Counted from the stretch's first letter, positions 19,452 through 27,871 are shown. The stretch: 64,000 nucleotides of DNA from Agromyces sp. G08B096 (GCF_040267705.1 NZ_CP158374.1:1488001-1552000), one strand, 5' to 3'. Program-made: numbers and translations. Notes: generated from the sequence alone by a model not told the origin.

Positions 19452-20696
19452 TCATCCGGCGAGGTACTCGCCGATGATCGGGAACGGATGCGTCAGCCGC
19501 CAGAGCGGACCGGGGTCGTCGATCGGCGCCGACAGCTCGATCGGTGAAGCGAGCTCGCCCGCGGGAGTCGGCACCGTGACCCGGCCGACGGCGCTGCCGC
19601 CCCGCGCGGTCGTGAACGGGTCGACGTCGAGCTCGGCCTCGCCGACCGCCGACTGCCATCCCGTGCTCGTGCGGGTCGCCTGCGCCGTCAGGTCCGCTTC
19701 GTCGCCCCAGGCGGAGTGCGCCCGCCCGTAGACCGCGCCGGCGGAGATGACGTCGACCGGCTGCGCCGCATCGACCGCCGTGTCCGCGATCGCCCCGACC
19801 GCGGGGTCGAGGGTCTCGTAGTCGGGGATGAGGGTCATCGCGCCGACGAGGCGGACGGCTTCGCCGCCCTCGGCGACCGGGATCTCGCGCGTGAACACGA
19901 AGGACAGGGCCGCCTGGTCGGTGTAGCTGCGGGTGATCGCCCGCACACCGCGGTCGGCGAGATGGTCGATGACGTCGGGCACTGTTCGTGCGCCGACGCC
20001 GACCGGAGCCTCGCCTGCGAGCATCGCCGCGAGCGACGGATCGGCGACGGCGAGCCCGGCGAGCCGCACGAGCTCCTCGGCGGTGGCGACGTTGTCGCCC
20101 GAGAGGCCGGTCGCATCGGCGACGTGCGCGGTGGCGAACCCGTTGGCCGCGAGCCACTCGTTCGCGGCCGCGACGTACTGGTCGACGCTGCCGAACGCCC
20201 ACCGCGCCAACGTGTCGGCGTGGTTGTTGCTGGAGGCGAGCAGCACGGCCCGCACCACGTCGCGCTGGGTCCAGCTTTCGCCGGGGGAGACCTGCAGCGT
20301 GCGCGACTCCTCGCTCTGGTAGCGCAGGTAGTCGGTGAAGTCCTCGGGGCCGATCTTGATCGCGGGACCCTCCGCGCCGACGGCCAGCGGCAGGGAGTCG
20401 AGGGTCACGAGAAGGGTGACGAGCTTGGCTGCGCCGCCGATCGGCACGGCCTCGGTCGAACCTCCCGTCGCGATGGTGGTGGTCTCGCCCTCGGGGTCGA
20501 CGACCGCGACGGCGCTCGCGCCGTCGGCGGGGAGCGGCAGCGCGACGGCGGCCGGCGGCGCTGCGGCCGAGGCGACCGGTTCGACCGCCACCGCGGGCAG
20601 CGGCCCGAGCAGCATCGCCGGGCCGTAGACCCCGATCCCGAGGATCGCGAGCGCACCGACGGAGATGCCGACGATGCGGCCGGGACTGAGGGTCAT
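19452..20696 (-). CDS. D-alanyl-D-alanine carboxypeptidase-family protein lacking the catalytic serine
   Basis: A 414-residue exported or membrane-anchored homologue of low-molecular-weight penicillin-binding proteins, with a hydrophobic helix at about residues 8-35. The segment aligning with the SxxK motif (normally A-S-x-T-K in a PIAS..K context) reads PIGGAAKLVT, so the nucleophilic serine is glycine while the lysine remains. The second motif SxN is kept in LLASSNNHADTLARW. A KTG triad is not evident; the corresponding region reads AGEAPVGVGARTVPD. I infer loss of DD-peptidase activity and perhaps a structural or regulatory role at the cell wall. Start chosen from the TAATCT hexamer six bases upstream. 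Confidence 0.8.
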   Translation of the reverse strand: MTLSPGRIVGISVGALAILGIGVYGPAMLLGPLPAVAVEPVASAAAPPAAVALPLPADGASAVAVVDPEGETTTIATGGSTEAVPIGGAAKLVTLLVTLDSLPLAVGAEGPAIKIGPEDFTDYLRYQSEESRTLQVSPGESWTQRDVVRAVLLASSNNHADTLARWAFGSVDQYVAAANEWLAANGFATAHVADATGLSGDNVATAEELVRLAGLAVADPSLAAMLAGEAPVGVGARTVPDVIDHLADRGVRAITRSYTDQAALSFVFTREIPVAEGGEAVRLVGAMTLIPDYETLDPAVGAIADTAVDAAQPVDVISAGAVYGRAHSAWGDEADLTAQATRTSTGWQSAVGEAELDVDPFTTARGGSAVGRVTVPTPAGELASPIELSAPIDDPGPLWRLTHPFPIIGEYLAG

Positions 20697-20708
20697 GCAC
20701 CCAGATTA
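20697..20708 (-). promoter_or_regulatory. Predicted leaderless promoter of the carboxypeptidase-like gene
   Basis: Minus-strand TAATCT ends 6 bases before the ATG at 20696. It is unusually A/T-rich for this region. Confidence 0.55.
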
Positions 20709-20716
20709 ACCCGGCC

Positions 20717-21064
20717 TCACGCCCACCCGAGTTCGTGCAGCCGGTCGTCGTCGATGCCGTAGAAGTGGGCGATCTCGTGCACGAGGGTCACGTGGATCTC
20801 CTCGCGCAGTTCGTCCTCGTCGTCGCAGATCGCCAGCAGCGGCTCGCGGTAGAGCACGATGCGATCCGGCATCTCGCCGAAGCCGTACCGGTCGCGTTCG
20901 GTGAGCGAGGTGCCGTCGTACAGGCCGAGCAGGTCGAGCGAGCCGTCCTCGGGGCGATCCTCGACGACGAACACGACGTTCTCGAGCCCGTCCACCATGT
21001 CGTCGGGCAGCTGGTCGAGTTCGTCGACCACGATGGCTTCGAAGGCCTCGGCGTCGAGCTGCAT
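20717..21064 (-). CDS. Zincin-like metallopeptidase family protein
   Basis: A 115-residue cytoplasmic protein of the small 'possibl zinc metallopeptidase' family (PF06262). The zinc motif HExxH is intact in LVHEIAHFYGIDDDRLHELGW, with the downstream acidic residues typical of the family. The start at 21064 (MQLDAEAFEAIVVDELDQLP) is chosen because anything longer would run into the tRNA-His gene. No substrate is known for this family. It lies just downstream of tRNA-His on the same strand and could be co-transcribed with it. Confidence 0.85.
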   Translation of the reverse strand: MQLDAEAFEAIVVDELDQLPDDMVDGLENVVFVVEDRPEDGSLDLLGLYDGTSLTERDRYGFGEMPDRIVLYREPLLAICDDEDELREEIHVTLVHEIAHFYGIDDDRLHELGWA

Positions 21065-21105
21065 CGGGATGCTCCGTTCACCGGTGACTGCCCTCGGGAG
21101 GCGAG

Positions 21106-21182
21106 TGGGGTGAGTAACGGGGCTTGAACCCGCGACCTCCTGGACCACAACCAGGCGCTCTACCAACTGAGCTATACCCACC
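21106..21182 (-). tRNA. tRNA-His (GTG)
   Basis: The cloverleaf folds by eye: acceptor GTGGGTA/TACTCAC, anticodon stem CCTGG/CCAGG around TTGTGGT, and T-arm GCGGG/CCCGT. The anticodon GTG gives histidine. The extra G at 21182 pairs with C73, the hallmark of tRNA-His, and CCA is encoded. Confidence 0.96.
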
Positions 21183-21222
21183 ATGGCGACCCCGGTCTCA
21201 CGACCGAGGCAACTCCACGAGC

Positions 21223-21846
21223 TTACACCACCTTGGCGTCGAACTCGTTCACGACGACGGTGGCGAGCTCCTGCAGTTCCTGGCTGGTGGGGCCAGGGTC
21301 GGCGACGAACACGGCGCGCCGGTAGTACTCGAGCTCACGGATGGATTCGCGGATGTCGGCGAGCGCGCGGTGGCCGCCGTGCTTCGCGGGCGCGTTGAAG
21401 AACGCCCGGGGGAACCACCGCTTCGCGAGCTCCTTGATGGAGGACACGTCGACGTTGCGGTAGTGCAGGTGCGCGTCGAGCCGCGGCATGTACTTCGCGA
21501 GGAACGCCCGGTCGGTGCCGATGGAATTGCCGGCGAGCGGGGCCTTCTGCTCGTCGGGGACGTGGCGCAGGACGTACTCGAGCACCTGGTACTCGGCGTC
21601 GGCGACGCTGACCCCGTGGGGGATCTCCTCGATGAGCCCGGACTCGGTGTGCATCGCACGAACGAACTCGCCCATCGACTCGAGGGCGCTGGCGTCGGGC
21701 TTGATCACGATGCTGAGCCCCGCATCGACCGGCTTCAGGTCGTAATCGGTGATGACGACGGCGATCTCGACCAGCTCGTCGACCTCGAGGTCGAGTCCGG
21801 TCATCTCGCAGTCGATCCAGACGAGTCGGTCGGTCGAGGCTGTCAT
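21223..21846 (-). CDS. orn: Oligoribonuclease
   Basis: A 207-residue DEDDh 3'-to-5' exonuclease that degrades 2-5 nt RNA fragments and linear cyclic-di-nucleotide products. Exo I LVWIDCEMTGLD, Exo II (NSIGTDRAFLAKYMPRLD) and Exo III with the catalytic histidine in HRALADIRESI are all present. Length is slightly above the E. coli enzyme. The minus-strand TAGACT seven bases before the ATG predicts a leaderless transcript. It is flanked by tRNA-His and tRNA-Arg on the same strand. Confidence 0.95.
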   Translation of the reverse strand: MTASTDRLVWIDCEMTGLDLEVDELVEIAVVITDYDLKPVDAGLSIVIKPDASALESMGEFVRAMHTESGLIEEIPHGVSVADAEYQVLEYVLRHVPDEQKAPLAGNSIGTDRAFLAKYMPRLDAHLHYRNVDVSSIKELAKRWFPRAFFNAPAKHGGHRALADIRESIRELEYYRRAVFVADPGPTSQELQELATVVVNEFDAKVV

Positions 21847-21859
21847 GGCGGCGAGTCTA
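21847..21859 (-). promoter_or_regulatory. Predicted leaderless promoter of orn
   Basis: Minus-strand TAGACT (21854-21859) followed by 7 bases and the ATG at 21846. Confidence 0.55.
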
Positions 21860-21907
21860 CCGGCCGGCGGCGACAGGGCCGGGCGCCGATGAAGCGGTGG
21901 ATCGGTG

Positions 21908-21980
21908 CGCCCCCGGCAGGAATCGAACCTGCGACCGACAGATTAGAAGGCTGCTGCTCTATCCGCTGAGCTACGGGGGC
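21908..21980 (-). tRNA. tRNA-Arg (TCT)
   Basis: Acceptor GCCCCCG/CGGGGGC, D-stem GCTC/GAGC, anticodon loop CTTCTAA, and T-arm CGCAGGTTCGATTCCTGC. The anticodon TCT reads arginine AGA. The anticodon stem has a C-T mismatch next to the loop and a G-T pair at its base. CCA is not encoded. Confidence 0.93.
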
Positions 21981-22069
21981 CGACCCCGACAGCTTACCGA
22001 ATGCCTGTTGAGGGGCTCGGAGGCGGCCCGCCGGAGCGTCGGCGTGGGCCCGTGCGGGGCCAGCGCGTC

Positions 22070-23296
22070 TCAGCCCTCGGTCGGCGCGAACACGTCGTCG
22101 TCGACGCCGGGCGGCGGGGCATCCCGCCGGCGGCTCCGGATCGCGAGCGCGACGAGCGGGAAGACGAGCACCGAGCACATGCCGGCCCCCACCAGGGCGG
22201 CGGCGACACCGGTCGTCAGATCGCCCTGCTCGACGCCGATGGCGGTGACCGCGACGATGATGGGCAGCCCGGTCGCGCCGAAGAGCGCGGTCGCCGCCCG
22301 GTCGCGGAACGACGCGCCCGCGGGCGCAGCGAACGACGACGGGATCCCCCGGACGAGCAGCAGCAGCGCGAGGAAGATCGGCACCAGCAGCAGGACGCGG
22401 ACGTCGGAGAGTAGGGCCTCGAGGTCGAAGGTCACGCCGGTGTTGATGAAGAACATCGGCACGAGCAGGCCATAGCCGACCGCTTCGAGCTTGCCCTCCA
22501 CGACCTCGACATCGGGCTCGGGGGCGCCCGACAGCAGCAGCCGGTAGATCACCCCGGCGGTGAAGGCGCCGAGCAGCATGTCGAGCCCCAGCACCACGCT
22601 GAGGGCGACGAGCGCGAAGAGGACGAACACCACGAGCCGAACTGCGAACTGCCCGCTGGTGTGCAGCGTCGCCGTGATCACCCGGTGCATCCGTCTGCCC
22701 GCGCCGCTCGCAGCGAGCCAGATCGCGACGCCGGCGACCACGGCGAACGCAACGAGCACGATCGCCGCCGTGAGGGGCGAACGCCCGCTGAGGAACAGCG
22801 AGATGGCGAGCAGCGGGCCGAACTCGCCTACGGCGCCGATCGCGAGCACGCCGATACCGAACGGCGTGCGGAGGTCTCCGGCATCCCGCAGCACGGGCAT
22901 GATCGTGCCGAGCGCGGTCGAGGTGAGGGCGATGCCGATGAAGACCGCCGCTGAGAGGTGCGGGGCGAGCAGCGCCGCCAGCGCGATGCCGAGCGCGAGC
23001 GAGACGAGCCAGCCGCCGGCGGCCCGCCCGAGCGGCCGGCCGCGAATGGTGCGGAAGTCGATCTCGTTGCCGGCGAGGAAGAAGAGCATCGCGAGGCCGA
23101 AGTCCGAGAGCGCGGCCGTGACGTCACCCGGCTGGATCCAGCCGAGCACCGCCGGTCCGAGCACGAGGCCGAGCACGATCTCGAAGACGACCAGCGGGAT
23201 CGCGACGACCTTGCCGACGAGGCGGACGAGCAGCGGTGCCGCGACGGCGACCGCCGGGAAGAGCACCAGTGTGCCGATCGTGACGTCGAACTCCAT
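22070..23296 (-). CDS. Monovalent cation:proton antiporter, CPA2/Kef type
   Basis: A 408-residue membrane protein with about 12 hydrophobic helices, belonging to the CPA2 (KefB/GerN-like) family. It shows the VLGLVLGPAVLGWIQP segment, LFFLAGNEIDF in the region of the family's conserved acidic residues, and a GLLVPMFFINTG helix. There is no C-terminal RCK/TrkA-N domain, so it resembles GerN or plain Na+/H+ or K+/H+ exchangers more than glutathione-gated KefB. The ATG at 23296 has a very strong GGAGGAGGGG ribosome-binding site. The transported ion cannot be told from sequence. Confidence 0.88.
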   Translation of the reverse strand: MEFDVTIGTLVLFPAVAVAAPLLVRLVGKVVAIPLVVFEIVLGLVLGPAVLGWIQPGDVTAALSDFGLAMLFFLAGNEIDFRTIRGRPLGRAAGGWLVSLALGIALAALLAPHLSAAVFIGIALTSTALGTIMPVLRDAGDLRTPFGIGVLAIGAVGEFGPLLAISLFLSGRSPLTAAIVLVAFAVVAGVAIWLAASGAGRRMHRVITATLHTSGQFAVRLVVFVLFALVALSVVLGLDMLLGAFTAGVIYRLLLSGAPEPDVEVVEGKLEAVGYGLLVPMFFINTGVTFDLEALLSDVRVLLLVPIFLALLLLVRGIPSSFAAPAGASFRDRAATALFGATGLPIIVAVTAIGVEQGDLTTGVAAALVGAGMCSVLVFPLVALAIRSRRRDAPPPGVDDDVFAPTEG

Positions 23297-23400
23297 GAGC
23301 CCCTCCTCCAGCGCCGCGCGCCCCCGCGCCGATGCTATCGAGCCGCCGGCGGCGTCGGCAGGGACCGGCGCCGTGTCGCCCGCCGGAAACATGCGCGGAG

Positions 23401-23412
23401 TAGGGTCGTCGC
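23401..23412 (+). promoter_or_regulatory. Predicted leaderless promoter of nadE
   Basis: TAGGGT at 23401-23406 followed by 6 bases and the ATG at 23413. Confidence 0.6.
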
Positions 23413-24258
23413 ATGCGTGACCTGCAGGCTTCGATCATCGCCGACCTCGACGTGAGCCCGACCATCGACCCCGCCGAGGAGGTGCGCCGTCGCGTCGACT
23501 TCCTGAAGGCGTACCTGCGCCGCACCGGCGCGAAGGGGTTCGTGCTCGGCATCAGCGGCGGCCAGGACTCCACGCTCGCCGGGCGGCTGTGCCAGCTGGC
23601 GGTCGACGAGCTGACCGCCGAGGGCGTCGAGGCGCGGTTCGTTGCCGTACGACTGCCGTACGGCGTGCAACGCGATGAGGATGACGCGCAGCTGGCACTG
23701 TCGTTCATCGAACCGCGCGAGCGAATCGTGTTCAACATCCGCGGCGGCGTCGACGGAGTGGCCGCCGATTACGCCGACGCGATCGGCAGCCCGATCAGCG
23801 ATTTCGGCAAGGGCAACGTGAAGGCCCGCCTGCGGATGATCGCGCAGTACGCGATCGCCGGCGAGCACGCGCTCCTCGTCGTCGGGACCGATCACGCCGC
23901 TGAGGCGCTCACCGGGTTCTTCACGAAGTACGGCGACGGTGGCGCCGACCTGCTTCCCCTGTCCGGCCTCACGAAGCGGCAGGGCCGGGCGCTGCTGCAG
24001 CACCTCGGCGCGCCGGAGCGGCTGTACGTGAAGGTGCCGACCGCAGATCTGCTCGACCACGACCCCGGCCAGTCCGACGAGGCGAACCTGGGACTGACCT
24101 ACGAGGACATCGACGACTTCCTCGAGGGTCGCGACATCGACACCGAGGTGGCGGAGCGCATCGAAGCGAGGTACCTGCAGACCCGGCACAAGCGGACCAC
24201 GCCGGTGTCGGTCTTCGATGACTGGTGGCGTGACGAGGACGCCTCCGCCCACGGCTGA
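23413..24258 (+). CDS. nadE: Ammonia-dependent NAD+ synthetase
   Basis: A 281-residue enzyme making NAD+ from deamido-NAD+, ATP and ammonia in the last step of NAD biosynthesis. The P-loop-type SGGQDST is at about residues 50-56. [26 protein letters not shown] is the strongly conserved core, and the C-terminal [13 protein letters not shown] is typical of the E. coli/Bacillus form. There is no glutaminase domain, so free ammonia is used. Its NAD+ product is the cofactor of LigA, although the genes are far apart. Confidence 0.96.
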   Translation: MRDLQASIIADLDVSPTIDPAEEVRRRVDFLKAYLRRTGAKGFVLGISGGQDSTLAGRLCQLAVDELTAEGVEARFVAVRLPYGVQRDEDDAQLALSFIEPRERIVFNIRGGVDGVAADYADAIGSPISDFGKGNVKARLRMIAQYAIAGEHALLVVGTDHAAEALTGFFTKYGDGGADLLPLSGLTKRQGRALLQHLGAPERLYVKVPTADLLDHDPGQSDEANLGLTYEDIDDFLEGRDIDTEVAERIEARYLQTRHKRTTPVSVFDDWWRDEDASAHG

Positions 24259-24299
24259 CCGGCGCGTGGCTGACCGGCCCGCAGCTGACCGGCGCGCGG
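24255..24299. repeat. Three imperfect 15-bp tandem repeats at the nadE stop
   Basis: Three consecutive 15-base units each start with CTGACCGGC; the first contains the TGA stop of nadE. They fill the gap to the convergent gene. Function unknown; likely replication slippage. Confidence 0.8.
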
Positions 24300-24309
24300 A
24301 CGCCGCGGC

Positions 24310-24951
24310 CTAGTAGGCCCGGGTGGGTGCCGTGTCGGCGCCCGACGCATCGCCGGCCGCCAGGGGCGCCGGCGCGGTGGTCGTCTGGTAGCGCTCGTGG
24401 TGCTGCTCGGCGACCCAGGCGTCCTGCTCCTCGACGAGCGTCTGCTCAGGCGTCGCCCGCTCGCTGCGCCAGCGCGCGAGGTCGTTCTGGAACTGCCGCT
24501 TCGTCCGCGAGGGATGCCGCTGCCACTCGAGCATGCGGTCACGGAACTCCGCGACCGCCGGATCGAGCTGGTAGCCGAACGTGGCCGAGGCGCGCTTGAG
24601 CTCATGCAGCTGGTGCGCCGCCCAGTTCGCCGCGACGTCGGCGCCACGGATCGGAAGCAGGCGCACGTGGATGTCGGCCTGCCCGACGGCGCGGTCGGCG
24701 AGTACCTGCTCCTGCGGGGTGAGCGAGTTCCAGACGGATGCCTCGGTCGCCGCATCGACGAGCGCGGCGATCGCTGCCGTCTTCAGTTCGCGATCGCGCT
24801 GGGCGACGACGCGCTTGATCGCGGCGCTCGCGATCCAAGCGGCGAGCAGGCCCGCCACGACGACGGCCACGAACAGCACGGCCGCGGCGAAGAGCGCCGG
24901 CCGGGCGGCGCTCGAGTCGAGCCAGGACATGAGGTCGTTCCACCACTGCAT
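24310..24951 (-). CDS. Hypothetical membrane-anchored protein
   Basis: A 213-residue protein with one strong N-terminal transmembrane helix at about residues 18-42 (ALFAAAVLFVAVVVAGLLAAWIA). A soluble, helical, charged domain follows (RDRELKTAAIAALVDAATEASVWNSL; HQLHELKRASATFGYQLDP) with a Thr/Ala-rich tail. The family is not recognised, although it looks like a conserved actinobacterial protein of the cytoplasmic membrane with most of the chain inside. Start chosen by the TAGCCT hexamer six bases upstream. Confidence 0.75.
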   Translation of the reverse strand: MQWWNDLMSWLDSSAARPALFAAAVLFVAVVVAGLLAAWIASAAIKRVVAQRDRELKTAAIAALVDAATEASVWNSLTPQEQVLADRAVGQADIHVRLLPIRGADVAANWAAHQLHELKRASATFGYQLDPAVAEFRDRMLEWQRHPSRTKRQFQNDLARWRSERATPEQTLVEEQDAWVAEQHHERYQTTTAPAPLAAGDASGADTAPTRAY

Positions 24952-24963
24952 GAGCGTAGGCTA
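24952..24963 (-). promoter_or_regulatory. Predicted leaderless promoter of the membrane-anchored hypothetical
   Basis: Minus-strand TAGCCT (24958-24963) followed by 6 bases and the ATG at 24951. Confidence 0.5.
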
Positions 24964-25067
24964 CCGGCGGTCGACCGATGCCGTCGGCAAGGGCTCCGGC
25001 GTGCCGGACGGCACGGAGCTGCGACCGCCGAGGCGGGTGCGGCTGCCGGATTCGCGTCGGCCGGCCC

Positions 25068-25322
25068 TCACCGGAACACGTCCGCCGCGTCGCGCGAGCT
25101 CCAGAACTCGCCGAGCTCGACGGAGCGCACGAGGCCGGGCATCAGACGCCGTGCGCGGAAGCGTTCGCCGGCAGGACCGGTGCGGCGCTCGATGTGCCCG
25201 AGCAGCGCGCCGTCGGCCGCGGCGACTCGCCAGAGGTCGGGCGCCGCCAGGGTGAACCGGAGGCCGGGCACATCGGCCGGGTACGGTTCGCGGACCGGCG
25301 CAAGGACAGTGGTCGGGGACAT
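25068..25322 (-). CDS. Small hypothetical protein
   Basis: An 84-residue protein, beginning MSPTTVLAPVREPYP, with pattern elements such as GLRFTLAAPDLWRVAAADGALLGHIER and an FRARRLMPGLVRSVELGEFWSSRDAADVFR tail. This suggests a small beta-rich domain with a C-terminal helix. The ATG at 25322 is supported by a GGAGAGGAG ribosome-binding site 8-16 bases upstream. No family is recognised and no function is proposed. Confidence 0.7.
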   Translation of the reverse strand: MSPTTVLAPVREPYPADVPGLRFTLAAPDLWRVAAADGALLGHIERRTGPAGERFRARRLMPGLVRSVELGEFWSSRDAADVFR

Positions 25323-25430
25323 GGACGATGCTCCTCTCCTCGTGCAGCCGGCCCTGCGTCTCGTGCTGCACACGCTACGCAGGGCCGCCGACACGAAGAA
25401 GGCGATCCGCCGTCCGACCGCCCGCTCGGG

Positions 25431-26438
25431 TCAGCCGAGCGCGGTGCCGTGCGCGGCGAGCGGCTCGATCCGCTCGATCTCCTCGGCCGAGAGCGGAGCC
25501 GCCTCGAGGGCCGCGACGTTCTGTTCGAGCTGCGCGACACTGGACGCGCCGATGAGCGCGCTCGCGACGAGCGGCTGGCGGAGCACCCAGCTCAGGGCGA
25601 GCTGCGCCAGCGACTGGCCGCGCTCCTTCGCGATGGCGTCGAGGGCGCGCGCACGGTCGAGATAGTCGCCGCTGATGCGGTCCGGCGAGAGGAACCGGCT
25701 CGTCGCGGCCCGCGAGTCCGCGGGCACGTCCCCGCCGAGGTAGCGGTCGGTCAGCAGTCCCTGCGCGAGCGGGGAGAACACGATGGCCGAAGCGCCCACC
25801 TCGTCCAACGCCTCGAAGAGGCCGTCTTCGATGTGCCGGTCGAACATGGAGTAGCGCGGCTGGTGGATGGTGAGCGGGACGCCTTCGGCGGCGAGCGCCT
25901 CGGCCGCGCGGCGGGTCTGGTCGGGAGAGTAGTTCGAGACGCCCACGTACAGCGCCTTGCCCTGACGCACGGCCGTCGCGAGGGCGCCCATCGTCTCCTC
26001 GATCGGCGTCTCGGGGTCGGGCCGGTGAGAGTAGAACACGTCGACGTAGTCGAGGCCGAGACGTCCGAGGCTCTGGTCGAGCGAGGAGAGGAGGTACTTG
26101 CGCGAGCCGCCGTCGCCGTACGGACCGTCCCACATCTCGTAGCCGGCCTTCGTGGAGACGATGAGCTCGTCGCGGTAGGGCTTGAGGTCGTCCGCCAGCA
26201 GCCGGCCGAAGTTCTCCTCTGCGCTGCCGGGGGGCGGTCCGTAGTTGTTGGCCAGGTCGAAGTGCGTGACCCCGAGGTCGAAGGCGCGGCGGACGATGGC
26301 ACGCTGCGTGTCGAGGGCGCGCTCGTGGCCGAAGTTGTGCCAGAGCCCGAGCGAGAGGGCGGGCAGCTGCAGGCCGCTCCGTCCGACCCGGTTGTAGCGC
26401 ATGTCGTCGTATCGCTGGGGGCTGGGCACGTAGGTCAT
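25431..26438 (-). CDS. Aldo/keto reductase (YghZ/Gpr-like)
   Basis: A 335-residue NADPH-dependent reductase of the AKR superfamily, closest in pattern to L-glyceraldehyde 3-phosphate reductase YghZ and Kv-beta-like proteins. The catalytic tetrad is visible: aspartate and tyrosine in HFDLANNYG, lysine in IVSTKAGYEMW, histidine in FYSHRPDP. The C-terminal cofactor segment includes SALIGASSVAQLEQN. It likely detoxifies reactive aldehydes. It is transcribed away from msrA across a 17-bp gap that holds overlapping -10 elements. Confidence 0.92.
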   Translation of the reverse strand: MTYVPSPQRYDDMRYNRVGRSGLQLPALSLGLWHNFGHERALDTQRAIVRRAFDLGVTHFDLANNYGPPPGSAEENFGRLLADDLKPYRDELIVSTKAGYEMWDGPYGDGGSRKYLLSSLDQSLGRLGLDYVDVFYSHRPDPETPIEETMGALATAVRQGKALYVGVSNYSPDQTRRAAEALAAEGVPLTIHQPRYSMFDRHIEDGLFEALDEVGASAIVFSPLAQGLLTDRYLGGDVPADSRAATSRFLSPDRISGDYLDRARALDAIAKERGQSLAQLALSWVLRQPLVASALIGASSVAQLEQNVAALEAAPLSAEEIERIEPLAAHGTALG

Positions 26439-26455
26439 GCCGTTACTCTAGAGCG
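26439..26455. promoter_or_regulatory. Predicted bidirectional leaderless promoter, aldo/keto reductase/msrA
   Basis: The 17-bp gap contains TACTCTA at 26444-26450. On the plus strand TACTCT ends 6 bases before the msrA GTG. On the minus strand TAGAGT ends 6 bases before the reductase ATG. The two hexamers share five bases and neither gene has room for a ribosome-binding site. The predicted start sites, taken as the first base of each start codon, are 18 bp apart. Confidence 0.65.
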
Positions 26456-26980
26456 GTGGAGAGCTTCGTCCTGGCCGGTGGGTGCTTCTGGTGTCTCGAT
26501 GCGGTGTACCGCACGCTCCGAGGCGTCCACGAGGTCGTCTCCGGGTACACCGGGGGCACCACGCCCCACCCGACGTACGAGCAGGTCTGCACCGGAGCCA
26601 CCGGCCACGCCGAGGCGGTTCGCGTCGAGTTCGATCCCGACGTCCTTCCGCGCGAAGTCGTCCTCGACGTGTTCTTCACGCTGCACGACCCCCGTCAACT
26701 GAACCGTCAGGGCGCCGACGTCGGCACGCAGTACCGGTCGGCGATGTTCTTCGCCGGCGACGAGCAGCGCGCCCTCTTCGAGCGGGCCCGCGAGCGCGCG
26801 GGCGACTGGTGGGACGGCGAGATCGTGACGACCATCGAGCCGCTCGGCGAGTTCTTCCCGGCGGAGGAGTACCACCAGGACTTCTTCGCGAAGAATCCCG
26901 GCCAGGGGTACTGCCTCGCCGTCGCCGTGCCCAAGGTGAACAAGATCCGGCGCTCCTACGCCGAGTACGTGGTCGCCTGA
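26456..26980 (+). CDS. msrA: Peptide methionine (S)-S-oxide reductase MsrA
   Basis: A 174-residue repair enzyme reducing the S-epimer of methionine sulfoxide in proteins. The catalytic cysteine is C10 in AGGCFWC, and the ranges VSGYTGGTTPHPTYEQVCTG and DVGTQYRS are family blocks. A second cysteine, in GQGYCLAV near the C-terminus, is placed as a resolving cysteine. The GTG start is supported by the leaderless -10 and by the very short distance from the start to the catalytic motif. Shares its promoter region with the divergent aldo/keto reductase, a plausible oxidative/carbonyl-stress pair. Confidence 0.96.
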   Translation: MESFVLAGGCFWCLDAVYRTLRGVHEVVSGYTGGTTPHPTYEQVCTGATGHAEAVRVEFDPDVLPREVVLDVFFTLHDPRQLNRQGADVGTQYRSAMFFAGDEQRALFERARERAGDWWDGEIVTTIEPLGEFFPAEEYHQDFFAKNPGQGYCLAVAVPKVNKIRRSYAEYVVA

Positions 26981-27171
26981 TCGGCCGCGTCGCCGCTCCT
27001 GCACAGGCGGCGACGCCTTCCGTTCCCGCACAGCTCAGCGCTCTGCCAGGCCGCTGGCGTCGGTCGCGCGCGATCCTCGTTCCACGCGGCATCCGGGGCG
27101 ATTCTCCGGCACGAGCACTCCGGATGCCGCGAGCCGCCACTCCGGGCGGCGTGGAGTCGCGAGGAGCGAAC

Positions 27172-27789
27172 ATGTCCGATCTCATCACCGTCACGGGCGT
27201 CGTGGGCAGCGACCCGCGGGCCATCGTCACCAGCCAGGGGCTGCCGATCACATCGTTCCGGCTGGCTTCGAAGCGCCGGTTCTTCGACCGCGCGGCCGGC
27301 ACCTGGCAGGACGGCGAGACCAACTGGTACACCGTCTCGGCGTTCCGCCAGCTCGCCTTCAACGCGGGCGCCTCGCTGCACAAGGGCGAGCGCGTCGTCG
27401 TGCACGGGCGTCTGAAGCTCCGCGCGTGGACGGCTGGCGACAAGGCGGGCACGTCGGTCGAGATCGAGGCCGACACCATCGGCCACGACCTCGTGTTCGG
27501 CATCAGCCAGATGCGCCGGCTCCAGCCGGCGCGCGACGACCAGGGTGCGGATGCCTCCGCCCTCGACGCGCGCGACGGCACCCTGTCCTCCGACGACGGC
27601 GCGGCGGGGTTCGCGACCGGCGGCGATGCGATCGCCGGCGACGAGCTCCGACCCGAGGCGACCGACGACGAGCGCGACGGCTTCGCCTCGTTCGACCCCT
27701 CGTCGGAAGACGACCCCGAGGATGACGCCGAGCGCGAGGCATCCATGACGGACGAGGCGTTCGCCCTTCCGGGCGGGCGCCCGTTCTGA
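27172..27789 (+). CDS. ssb: Single-stranded DNA-binding protein
   Basis: A 205-residue OB-fold protein. Residues 1-110 match the SSB fold (ITVTGVVGSDPRAIVT, ITSFRLASKRRF, TNWYTVSAFRQLAFNAGASLHKGERVVVHGRLKLR). The tail is long and acidic. It does not end in the usual DDIPF-type tip that recruits partner proteins but in FALPGGRPF, so this may be an accessory SSB rather than the main replicative one. The ribosome-binding site is GAGGAG. The 191 bp upstream contains nothing I can name. Confidence 0.88.
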   Translation: MSDLITVTGVVGSDPRAIVTSQGLPITSFRLASKRRFFDRAAGTWQDGETNWYTVSAFRQLAFNAGASLHKGERVVVHGRLKLRAWTAGDKAGTSVEIEADTIGHDLVFGISQMRRLQPARDDQGADASALDARDGTLSSDDGAAGFATGGDAIAGDELRPEATDDERDGFASFDPSSEDDPEDDAEREASMTDEAFALPGGRPF

Positions 27790-27828
27790 CCGGGCAGCCG
27801 GCCGCGTCGCCCGCCTGAGCCGACCGAA

Positions 27829-27834
27829 TAGACT
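27829..27834 (+). promoter_or_regulatory. Predicted -10 element of the lipoprotein gene
   Basis: TAGACT lies 37 bases before the ATG at 27872. The leader carries an ACAGGGG ribosome-binding site. Confidence 0.45.
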
Positions 27835-27871
27835 CGGCTCGGGCGGACGGCACCCGCCGGACAGGGGACTC

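Noticed and set aside
26981..27171. The 191-bp gap between msrA and ssb as a small gene or RNA
   Set aside because: I found no start with a ribosome-binding site or -10, no clear hairpin and no recognisable RNA. It contains two GCATCC/GGATGC copies only.
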